Source: Gemmatimonadota bacterium
GTDB taxonomy: Bacteria > Gemmatimonadota > Gemmatimonadetes > Gemmatimonadales > Gemmatimonadaceae
DNA length: 6,130 nucleotides
Assembly (NCBI GenBank): GCA_031127185.1
Contig: JARIET010000179.1
Location: 1-6,130, forward strand
Direction: 5' to 3'
The position numbers were made by a program, and so were the translations under genes. Below the pieces are notes generated by a model. The model made no database searches. It was not told the origin of the DNA and was given only the letters and a program-made list of their open reading frames with translations. This document shows, one piece after another, positions 1-6,130 of this stretch. Each line of letters begins with the position of its first letter. Position 1 is the stretch's first letter.

Positions 1-2627
1 TGCAGTCGCAGATCGCGGTGGCGGAGGAACGTCATCGCAATTCGGTCGAGCGGCTCGAGCGGGCAGCACAGGAGCGTCGCCAGGGGCTGGCCCATGGTGA
101 ACTGGTCATGGCGGAATTTGCGGCAGCCGAAGCCGAGGCCGCCGCACTCGATGCCGCCCTGCTTGAGGCTACGCACGCCCTGCAGCGAGCCGTAGGCGAG
201 GAAGAAAACGCGCGCGGTGCCGTGGCACAGGCCCGCGATGTCGTCGGCCGCGCCGACAACAAGGTCCGTGATCTGCACGATGCGCTCCGCCGCCTCGAAC
301 TCGATGTCGAAGCCGCCGACCGCGAACTCGCCGAGGTGGCACAGCGGTCGTCGACACTGGTGGCCGAGCACGCCGGACTGGCCACTGCACAGGCGGAGGC
401 CGCAGCGCAGTTGGCCGACGCCGACGCTGCGCTCACCCAGGCCGACACGGATTCCCTGGTGGCCGACGGCGCGCTCGCCGAGGCGCAGCGCGCTGCTGTG
501 TCCGCGCACGACGCCGAAGCGGGCGCGCGCGCGGATGCACGCCGCGTGGATGAGGAGCACACCGCGCTCGCCGGAAAGGTGGACGGACTCGAGGCGTTGG
601 AGCGGGAGCGCGTTGGACTGGCGCCGGCGGCTGCGCGCCTGCTCCGCGACCGTGCACAGTTCGGTGACGGCGCCATCATCGGTCCACTGACCGATTTCAT
701 CGGCGCCGACCCCGTGGTCGCCGCGCAAGTGGAGCGTTTTCTGGGCGCCACGGCCCACGCCGTGATCGTTCGCGATGGCGGCACCGCCGCGAAGATTCGC
801 CGCTGGCACGCGAACACGAATCCTGGCGCGTTGCTCCTCCTTCCACTCGATGCAGCGGCAGCGCTCAGCGGGCAGGCCGCCGATGCGCTGGCCGCGCAGG
901 TCAAGAGCGAAGGCGAAGCCAGCGTTTGGGTCCGGGCGCTGTTGGGACAAGTGCAGCCGCTCGACGACGGCGCTGCCTTCGTCGATGCACGCGGCGCCGT
1001 CTGGCTCCCGGGAAGCGGGACCTCAGCTGGTCCGCTGCGCCGCCGGGCGGAACTCTTCGCGCTGCGCGCCGAACTCACATCGCTGGTCGCGCGCCGCCGG
1101 GAGACTGCGGACGCGATCGCCAGCGCGCAGGCGGCGCTGGCCGTGGCCGAGCAGACCGTGGTGGCGTCGCGCGAAGGCGCCGCGCAGGCCCACGGACGCC
1201 GCGAAGTCGCTGCACGCCGCCGTGCGGAAGCGGAGCGCGCGGAACATCAGGCGGCGCGCGCGCTGGCCGACGCGGTCGCGCTGGACGCGCAGCTCAGCGG
1301 GCGACGGGACGCGCTCACCGCGCGCGTCAGCGAGGCCACAGCGGCCCTGGCTGAGGCCCGCGCGGCCATTGAGGCCGGGGCCGCAGCGGCCACCGAAGCA
1401 CAGACGGCACTCGCTGCCGCTGAGGCGGCTCAGGAAACCGCCCGCGATGCGCGGTCCGCCGGTCAGGTCGCCCACGCCCAGGCCGACGCCAAGCGGATCG
1501 TTGCGGCTGAACGGCGCGAGCGTCTCGCTCGTGAACGCGATTCTGCCACAACCAGGTTACAATCGCTGCAGCTCGAGCTGGAGAACCTGACCAGCGGCGA
1601 CGAAGCGCTGGCGCGAGACATGGCGGCATGGCGCGCCGATCTCGTCGTGCGCAGCGCCGCACAGGCGGACGCGGATGCAGCGCTCGGCACAGCTGAGGCA
1701 GCCGTTCACGCGGCGGATACCGCGCTCACCGACATCGACCACACGCTCGACGATGCGCGACGCACGGCGTCGAAGCTGGCGGACGAACTCCACCATGCCG
1801 AGCTGCGCCACTCGGACCTCGCTGGCCGACGCACGGCCATCCGTGGCCGACTCGAGACCGAGTGGCGCCGACCCCTCGACGATCTCTTTGCGTCATACAT
1901 CCCCGTGGACACTGACGACGAATCGCTCCGGGCCGAATCGGAGGCGTTGCGTGCGCAAGTCGAATCGCTGGGACCGGTCAACCCGCTGGCCATCGAGGAA
2001 CACACGGAAGAGCAGAAGCGCCTGGAACTCCTCGAGAGCCAGAAGAACGACATCCTGCAGGCGCGCGACTCGCTGCGTCAGGCCATCGCCGAGATTGACG
2101 TCACCGCCCGGGAGATGTTCCTCAAGACCTTCGAGGAAGTGCGCGCGCATTTCCGTCATATCTTCCAGACGCTGTTCGGCGGCGGCGAGTGCGACCTGCG
2201 GCTGGAGAATCCCGACACGCCGCTCGACTGCGACATTGAAATCCACGCGTCCCCGCGGGGCAAGAAGACGCAGCGCATCCACCTGCTCTCCAGTGGTGAG
2301 CGCGCGCTGGTGGCGCTCTCGCTGCTCTTCGGCATCTTCCTGACCAAGCCGAGCCCGTTCTGCCTCCTGGACGAAGTTGATGCACCGCTCGACGACCAGA
2401 ACATCGGCCGGTTCGTGCGAATGCTCAACGAGTTCAAGAAGCACACCCAGTTCATTGTCATCACACACAACCCGCGGACCACGACAGAGGCATCGGATGC
2501 GGTGTATGGCGTCACGATGCAGGAGCCGGGCGTCTCGTCGCTGGTGAGCGTGCGGATGCGCGGGCCGGCAGTGGATGCAGCGGATGAGAGCGGCGCGCAG
2601 CTGGGGACGGCTGGCGCCGCCGCCTGA
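1..2627 (+). CDS. smc: Chromosome segregation protein SMC (condensin ATPase), N-terminus cut by window edge
   Basis: SMC forms a dimeric ring with ScpA/ScpB that compacts and segregates the chromosome, powered by an ABC-type ATPase head. The frame is open from base 3 with no stop, so the gene starts upstream; the GTG at 18 is an internal valine. Counting residues from base 18: an Ala/Glu/Arg-rich coiled-coil arm fills about 1-195; the hinge follows at about 200-340 (GAIIGPLTDFIGADP, then GALLLLPLD, then a Gly-rich end at 326-338); the return coiled coil runs to about 640; the conserved GPVN linker is at 652-655 and FGGGE at 720-724. The ATPase signature is LLSSGER at 756-762, Walker B is CLLDEVD with catalytic D785/E786, the D-loop is APLDD, and the H-loop histidine is H817 in ITHN. 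The hinge-to-signature distance fits full-length bacterial SMC. About 300 N-terminal residues, including Walker A, are missing. The tail after SVRMR is short and Ala-rich. The signature has Ser where LSGGE has its first Gly. Identity is near certain. Confidence 0.97.
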   Translation, partial: QSQIAVAEERHRNSVERLERAAQERRQGLAHGELVMAEFAAAEAEAAALDAALLEATHALQRAVGEEENARGAVAQARDVVGRADNKVRDLHDALRRLELDVEAADRELAEVAQRSSTLVAEHAGLATAQAEAAAQLADADAALTQADTDSLVADGALAEAQRAAVSAHDAEAGARADARRVDEEHTALAGKVDGLEALERERVGLAPAAARLLRDRAQFGDGAIIGPLTDFIGADPVVAAQVERFLGATAHAVIVRDGGTAAKIRRWHANTNPGALLLLPLDAAAALSGQAADALAAQVKSEGEASVWVRALLGQVQPLDDGAAFVDARGAVWLPGSGTSAGPLRRRAELFALRAELTSLVARRRETADAIASAQAALAVAEQTVVASREGAAQAHGRREVAARRRAEAERAEHQAARALADAVALDAQLSGRRDALTARVSEATAALAEARAAIEAGAAAATEAQTALAAAEAAQETARDARSAGQVAHAQADAKRIVAAERRERLARERDSATTRLQSLQLELENLTSGDEALARDMAAWRADLVVRSAAQADADAALGTAEAAVHAADTALTDIDHTLDDARRTASKLADELHHAELRHSDLAGRRTAIRGRLETEWRRPLDDLFASYIPVDTDDESLRAESEALRAQVESLGPVNPLAIEEHTEEQKRLELLESQKNDILQARDSLRQAIAEIDVTAREMFLKTFEEVRAHFRHIFQTLFGGGECDLRLENPDTPLDCDIEIHASPRGKKTQRIHLLSSGERALVALSLLFGIFLTKPSPFCLLDEVDAPLDDQNIGRFVRMLNEFKKHTQFIVITHNPRTTTEASDAVYGVTMQEPGVSSLVSVRMRGPAVDAADESGAQLGTAGAAA

Positions 2628-2634
2628 CGTCCGG

Positions 2635-3666
2635 GTGATCCGCTGGATCGCGGGCATGTGTGCGGTGGCTGCGGTTACTGCGGTCGCCGGTGCGCAAACG
2701 CCAACCGTGGCCGTGACCGGACCGGCGGGCGACCCGCTGCGCGACGGTACGCCGCAGTTCACCATCACGACCTCGGGATTCACGGCGGCGCAGCATCCCA
2801 TCGAGTTGCGCTTGCAGGTGGCGTTTTCGCAGGACTTTGCGGCGCCGTTTTTTGCCGACACCACGGTCCTCGGCACCGCAGCGACCATCGTGATCCCCCG
2901 CCTGCTTCTCCCCCTCTCAACCGTCTGGTGGCGCGCCATCGCACGCACCGCGCAGGGTGCGCTCGTCGTCTCCAACGCCCAGGGCCCACGTCGCACCTCG
3001 CCGTGGGTGAGCCTGATCACTCCCAACAACCTGAACGGCACAACCGTCACCACGACCCGGCCCGCCTTCCAGTGGACCGCCGTGCGTCTTCACCCGCCCG
3101 TACAGCCGTGGCGCTACACGATCGTGGTCACACGAGCGTCGGATGGGTTTGTCGCGCTCACCGGAACATTGACCCATCCGGATAGCGTGTTCGTTCCGTT
3201 TGCCGACCTCGAGGCCAACACGCCCTACCGATGGTCGCTCGCTGCGGTTGCCGGCACCGGCGACAGCATCCGCGTAGTGAGCACATCGAGCTTTGTGATC
3301 GCAAGCCCCAATGCTCCGATTGCGACGGTGATGTTCCAGCCATTCCCTACGCCATTTCCCACCGATCGGCTGAACACCACCTGCATCTGGTTCGACCTTC
3401 GCCGCCAGTCGGACGTGACGCTCGAAGTCCTGGATCTCCGCGGCAACCACGTCGCGCACTTAATTCCCCGTCGCGGCGGCGCCAACACCTTCGCCCCGGG
3501 CCGCTATGGCCGCGTCGCACCCGGGAGCGACACCGGGTGCGATGACCGCTTCACATGGGACGGCACCGATGACTCGGGTCGCCTCGTCCGGCCCGGTGTC
3601 TACCTCATACGTTTCACCGGCGACGGGTCCTCGACCATCAAGCGCGTCCTGTTTCGAGGTCGCTAG
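2635..3666 (+). CDS. Exported protein with fibronectin-III/Ig-like domains and a FlgD-like Ig C-terminus
   Basis: Function unknown; probably secreted or surface-attached. I chose GTG 2635, 7 bases after the SMC stop, because it gives a compact signal peptide: basic MIR, hydrophobic WIAGMCAVAAVTAV, then an AGA-Q cleavage site. ATG 2575 and ATG 2584 are in the same frame, overlap smc, and would add a 17-20 residue basic leader; none of the three has a clear ribosome binding site, so translation may be coupled to smc. Numbering from ATG 2575 (363 aa), residues about 43-145 and 147-245 look like two beta-sandwich (FN3/Ig-like) units: the first has WWRAIART, the second PAFQWTAV and NTPYRWSLAAV. 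Residues about 250-363 match a FlgD-type Ig fold: FQPFPTPFPTDRLN, a strand with VTLEVLDLRGN, then FTWDGTDDSGRLVRPGVYLIRF. C270 and C322 are the only cysteines of the mature protein and could form a disulfide outside the cytoplasm. No catalytic motif is seen. The reading frame is well supported; the domain names are judged from motifs only. Confidence 0.85.
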   Translation: MIRWIAGMCAVAAVTAVAGAQTPTVAVTGPAGDPLRDGTPQFTITTSGFTAAQHPIELRLQVAFSQDFAAPFFADTTVLGTAATIVIPRLLLPLSTVWWRAIARTAQGALVVSNAQGPRRTSPWVSLITPNNLNGTTVTTTRPAFQWTAVRLHPPVQPWRYTIVVTRASDGFVALTGTLTHPDSVFVPFADLEANTPYRWSLAAVAGTGDSIRVVSTSSFVIASPNAPIATVMFQPFPTPFPTDRLNTTCIWFDLRRQSDVTLEVLDLRGNHVAHLIPRRGGANTFAPGRYGRVAPGSDTGCDDRFTWDGTDDSGRLVRPGVYLIRFTGDGSSTIKRVLFRGR

Positions 3667-3737
3667 CCTGCTCGTGCAAACGGGGCCCGGCGCCACCCTG
3701 CGCCGGGCCCTGCACACTTTTGGCGGAGCGCCGCCAA
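3667..3737. other. Intergenic gap between convergent genes
   Basis: These 71 bases separate the stop codon of the secreted-protein gene (TAG, 3664-3666) from the stop of the minus-strand propeller gene (TAA, read from 3738-3740). Both genes end here, so no promoter is expected and none is seen. The only structure is the hairpin described separately. Confidence 0.8.
3674..3721. terminator. Bidirectional rho-independent-like terminator hairpin
   Basis: A perfect 11-bp GC-only stem pairs 3683-3693 (GGGCCCGGCGC) with 3700-3710 (GCGCCGGGCCC) around the 6-base loop CACCCT. An outer 5-bp helix, GTGCA at 3674-3678 with TGCAC at 3711-3715, extends it across a 4-base bulge; alternatively 3681-3682 can pair with 3711-3712, including one G-U. 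On the plus strand TTTT follows at 3718-3721. On the minus strand the inner stem, extended through 3681, is followed directly by TTT (complement of 3678-3680). The position between two convergent stop codons fits termination of both transcripts. The U tracts are short, so efficiency is uncertain, but the stem is unlikely to be chance. Confidence 0.82.
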
Positions 3738-6130
3738 TTACATCGCCGGGCCGAGCAATTTCGTCAGCGCCAGCTGAATCGCGTCGAGCTGTTTGCGCAG
3801 GACCAGATAACGATCGGCCGCATCCTTCGGCACGCGTTGATCCGCCTGCCCGGTCATGGAATAGAGGTACGTGATGTGCGCCTGCAGTCCGGGTTGGCTG
3901 TAGCGCGCCGGAGGGGTGATGAGCTGGGCCGCGATCTCACCGATCTTCGTCGCGGTGTCGGCCGCCGCTCCCGTGGCATTGGCCAATCGGCCCTGCGCTC
4001 CCCGCACACGCGCCACTGTCTGGTTCACGTCGCTGATCAGGTCACGGACCTTCATGTTGTGCGTAAACAGCGTACGCAGATCGGCCGCCGAGACGCCGTC
4101 CCGCACCACGCGCACATCGGAGACAATGGTCAGTGGCTGCGTCTGCGTCACCGGTCCAGCCGTCAGTCGGACCTGATACCGTCCCGGGGGGGCGAGCGGC
4201 CCGTTCGGGCCGGCCGGGTTTGTATTGCTCACCCAGGAGCCGGGATACCGCATGTCCCACATGAACCGGTTGAGACCCGCAGCTTTCGGCGCGCGCACGG
4301 CGCCGCCGCCACCGCGGCCGCCACCACCGCCACCACCCTCGTCGTCGTCAGGGGCAGCGGCTGGCGCCTGCCCCGGCGGGCCAGCCGGAGCCGCGCTCGT
4401 GATGGAGCGGATCACTCGGCCGGCGGAGTCGAGCACGTCGAGCCGGACATCTCCCGCAGGCGCCGACGCCAGGTAGTAGTCGATCATGGCGCCTGCAGGC
4501 AGGTACTGCACGCCGCCGCGTCCGCCGCCGCGACCGCCACCCGGCCCGCGCACCGCGTCGCGCGGCCGGAAGAGTGTCACCTGGGATCCGGCGACCTGGT
4601 CGTTCAGCGCGCGAAGCGGCGTGAGGTTGTCCAGCACCCAGAACGATCGGCCCATGGTGGACAGGACCATGTCGTTGCTGTTGTTCGTGAACTTGATGTC
4701 GGTGACGGGAGTGTTCGGCAGGTTCTGCTGGAACGACTGCCAGTGCGCGCCGTCATCGAACGAGATGTACATCGCAAACTCGGTACCGGCATACAGCAGC
4801 CTGGGCCGTTTGGGATCTTCGCGCACCACGCGAGTCGGTTCATCAGCGGCGATGCCGTTCTTGCCATCGGTGAGCTTGGTCCACGTCTTCCCGAAGTCGT
4901 CGGTCCGGTAGATGTACGGCGCAAAATCACCGAGGAGGAATCGGTAGACCGCGAAGTAGGCGGTTCCTGCGCGATGCGGACTGGGCTCGATGGTCTGCAC
5001 GCGGCCGCCCGGAGGCAGGTCCTTGGGTGTCACGTTGGTCCATGTCACCCCGTTGTCGCGCGTGACATGGAATGGCCCGTCGTTCGCTCCCGTCCAGATA
5101 ACCCCACGCTGCACGGGCGATTCGCGAATCGAGTACAGCGTGCTGTACATCTCCTCGCCGGTCACGTCGAGCGTGATCGGAGTGCCGCTCGGCAACTGCG
5201 GTTCGCCCTTGGGGAACGCCGTGAGATCGGGACTGATTTTTTGCCAGGTGATCCCTTCGTCGAGCGAGCGATGCAGGTGCTGCGAACCGTAATAGAGTAC
5301 GCGTGAGTTGAATGGCGAGATTTCCATGGGCGAGACTCGCTGGAACCGGTAGGTCACCGTCATGCCGCCGTTGCCATAAAGCGACTCACCGCCAACCCAC
5401 GACTGCCATTCCTGGCCCGACCGCAACGACTTGCGGCTGAACTGTCCCTTGCAAGAGCCGTACACGGTGTCCGGATTCGTCGGGTGCGGCAACACCGGGC
5501 CGGTCTCGCAACCCGGGCCGTCGCGCCACTCGGTACCGTAGCCCGATCCAGTGGGATTCGTGGGCAGGATCAGCGTCGAATTGTCCTGTTGCGCACCGTA
5601 GAGCCGCGCGGGGTACTGGTTGTCGGCGTACACCTGGTACAACTCGGCCGTAGGCTGGTTGTCCTGCCGGCTCCAGGTGCGACCGCCGTCCAGCGATACG
5701 TTGGCACCGCCGTCGTTCGCCTGAACCATGACGTCCGAGTTGTACGGGTTGATCCAGACATCGTGGTTGTCACCATGCGGCACCGGCGAGCTGCGGAACG
5801 TACGCCCCCCATCCGTACTCTTGTACCACCCTTCATTTCCGACCCACACGACATTCGCGTCGTTCGGGTCCACACCCAGCGTGGTGTAGTAGAACGGGCG
5901 CGTCCACAGGTTCTGCGCACCGTTGATCAGGTTCCACGATGCACCGCCGTCTTCCGATCGGTAGAGCCCACCGCCCGGCTTCGCCTCGATGAGCGCATAC
6001 ACGCGGTTGGGATTTGCCTTGGAGATGCCCACGTTGCTGCGGCCGAACAGTCCCGTCGGGAGCCCACCGCCGAGCTTGGCCCACGTTGCCCCGCCATCGG
6101 TGCTCTTGTAGATGCCGCCGGCGTTTGACC
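3738..6130 (-). CDS. Asp-box (BNR/VPS10-sortilin-like) beta-propeller protein, N-terminus cut by window edge
   Basis: Large repeat protein of the kind often labelled 'glycosyl hydrolase, BNR repeat' or 'VPS10 domain protein'; probably exported, function unknown. The frame is open to the right edge, so the start lies outside; GTG at 6032 is only an internal valine (numbering below starts there). Asp boxes of the form S/T-x-D-x-G-x-x-W/F, which mark propeller blade hairpins, occur at 26, 72, 113, 256, 324, 377 and 424, plus one upstream of 6032 (6081-6104) and a degenerate one at 202. C175 and C194 flank a loop (GCETGPV ... YGSC) and may form a disulfide. After the propeller (about residue 470) come a Gly/Arg-rich linker (495-508), beta strands of an Ig/FlgD-like domain (DVRLDVLDSAGRVIRSI), an acidic-then-Gly-rich insert (562-577), the closing strands (LNRFMWDMRYPG ... 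PPGRYQVRL), and a helical tail (about 645-764). I see no sialidase catalytic set, so an enzymatic role is not supported. It is convergent with the upstream operon and probably transcribed independently. Confidence 0.93.
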   Translation of the reverse strand, partial: SNAGGIYKSTDGGATWAKLGGGLPTGLFGRSNVGISKANPNRVYALIEAKPGGGLYRSEDGGASWNLINGAQNLWTRPFYYTTLGVDPNDANVVWVGNEGWYKSTDGGRTFRSSPVPHGDNHDVWINPYNSDVMVQANDGGANVSLDGGRTWSRQDNQPTAELYQVYADNQYPARLYGAQQDNSTLILPTNPTGSGYGTEWRDGPGCETGPVLPHPTNPDTVYGSCKGQFSRKSLRSGQEWQSWVGGESLYGNGGMTVTYRFQRVSPMEISPFNSRVLYYGSQHLHRSLDEGITWQKISPDLTAFPKGEPQLPSGTPITLDVTGEEMYSTLYSIRESPVQRGVIWTGANDGPFHVTRDNGVTWTNVTPKDLPPGGRVQTIEPSPHRAGTAYFAVYRFLLGDFAPYIYRTDDFGKTWTKLTDGKNGIAADEPTRVVREDPKRPRLLYAGTEFAMYISFDDGAHWQSFQQNLPNTPVTDIKFTNNSNDMVLSTMGRSFWVLDNLTPLRALNDQVAGSQVTLFRPRDAVRGPGGGRGGGRGGVQYLPAGAMIDYYLASAPAGDVRLDVLDSAGRVIRSITSAAPAGPPGQAPAAAPDDDEGGGGGGGRGGGGAVRAPKAAGLNRFMWDMRYPGSWVSNTNPAGPNGPLAPPGRYQVRLTAGPVTQTQPLTIVSDVRVVRDGVSAADLRTLFTHNMKVRDLISDVNQTVARVRGAQGRLANATGAAADTATKIGEIAAQLITPPARYSQPGLQAHITYLYSMTGQADQRVPKDAADRYLVLRKQLDAIQLALTKLLGPAM
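4302..4349 (-). repeat. Low-complexity acidic/Gly-rich coding stretch 2
   Basis: Codes DDDEGGGGGGGRGGGG in the minus-strand protein, inside the Ig/FlgD-like domain between the RVIRSI strand and the FMWDMRYPG strand, and preceded by an Ala/Pro-rich stretch (APAGPPGQAPAAAP). On the plus strand it is a CCACC/CCGCC run next to CGTCGTCGTC. It is in frame, probably an exposed loop insert, and a likely site of slippage in threes. Confidence 0.75.
4509..4550 (-). repeat. Low-complexity Gly/Arg-rich coding stretch 1
   Basis: Codes the linker RGPGGGRGGGRGGV between the propeller and the start of the Ig/FlgD-like domain of the minus-strand protein. It is built from near-repeated GGN and CGN codons, seen on the plus strand as a run of CCGCC/CCGCG units. 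It is in frame and is probably a flexible linker. Trinucleotide composition makes it prone to length change without frameshift. Confidence 0.75.
4740..6104 (-). repeat. Asp-box (BNR) repeats in the propeller gene
   Basis: Eight good copies of the eight-residue Asp box are coded at 6081-6104 (STDGGATW), 5934-5957 (SEDGGASW), 5796-5819 (STDGGRTF), 5673-5696 (SLDGGRTW), 5244-5267 (SLDEGITW), 5040-5063 (TRDNGVTW), 4881-4904 (TDDFGKTW) and 4740-4763 (SFDDGAHW). A degenerate copy, SLRSGQEW at 5406-5429, has Arg for Asp. Spacing is about 41-68 residues per blade, except between 5673 and the degenerate copy, where about 89 residues suggest one blade without a box. The repeats are at protein level; the DNA copies have diverged. 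Confidence 0.88.

Noticed and set aside
32..1078. Minus-strand open frame (348 codons) opposite smc
   Set aside because: The translation is almost entirely Ala, Ser and Arg, a typical antisense shadow of an Ala/Glu-rich coiled coil in GC-rich DNA.
1893..3053. Minus-strand open frame (386 codons) across the smc/secreted-protein junction
   Set aside because: It overlaps the conserved SMC head on the other strand and shows no recognisable domain.
3325..3666. Type IX secretion C-terminal sorting signal
   Set aside because: The C-terminus has an Ig-like fold like many sorting domains, but the FTWDGTDDSG and GVYLIRF pattern fits FlgD-like Ig better, and no secretion component is in the window.
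3720..5306. Long plus-strand open frame (528 codons) opposite the propeller gene
   Set aside because: It is antisense to a clear Asp-box protein whose motifs prove the minus-strand frame. Its translation is rich in Arg, His and Val with no domain motif, as expected of a shadow frame in GC-rich DNA.
3738..6130. Sialidase or glycosidase activity for the propeller protein
   Set aside because: Asp boxes are structural. I could not see the arginine triad, Tyr/Glu pair or other catalytic set of sialidases, so only the fold is claimed.
1..6130. Mobile element, CRISPR array, tRNA/rRNA or defence system
   Set aside because: I found no direct repeat array, terminal inverted repeats, transposase or integrase motifs, or RNA gene signature; the coding content is ordinary chromosomal.

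Overview
The window is visibly GC-rich bacterial chromosomal DNA with dense coding: three protein genes, two of them cut by the window edges. The two plus-strand genes run head to tail and converge on one minus-strand gene, with a short intergenic gap holding a strong hairpin. The combination of a condensin-type SMC, an exported protein with a FlgD-like Ig C-terminus, and a large Asp-box (BNR/VPS10-like) propeller protein with a Gly-rich C-terminal part resembles Gemmatimonadota or Acidobacteriota. That taxonomic reading is an inference from protein style and composition; no rRNA or other marker is present to settle it.

Layout. Bases 1-2627 (+) hold the C-terminal ~75% of chromosome-segregation protein SMC: the end of the first coiled-coil arm, the hinge, the return arm, and the C-terminal half of the ATPase head with signature motif, Walker B, D-loop and H-loop. 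The N-terminal head with Walker A lies upstream of the window. Immediately after it, from about 2635 (or 2575 if the first ATG is used) to 3666 (+), is an exported protein with a signal peptide, fibronectin-III/Ig-like beta domains and a FlgD-like Ig C-terminus. Bases 3667-3737 are intergenic and contain a near-perfect GC-rich hairpin suited to end transcription from both sides. Bases 3738-6130 (-) hold the C-terminal part of a large Asp-box repeat propeller protein, ending in an Ig/FlgD-like domain with Gly-rich linkers and a helical tail; its N-terminus lies beyond the right edge.

How they work together. SMC is a housekeeping cytoplasmic condensin subunit. The downstream secreted protein is probably co-transcribed with it, but nothing shows a shared function. 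The convergent propeller protein is probably a separate transcription unit and a secreted or surface protein. I see no mobile element, CRISPR array, RNA gene or defence system here, and no convincing undescribed system. The points most worth checking are the variant SMC signature and hinge glycine motifs, the SMC/secreted-protein junction, and the C-terminal module that appears to be shared by the two convergent genes.
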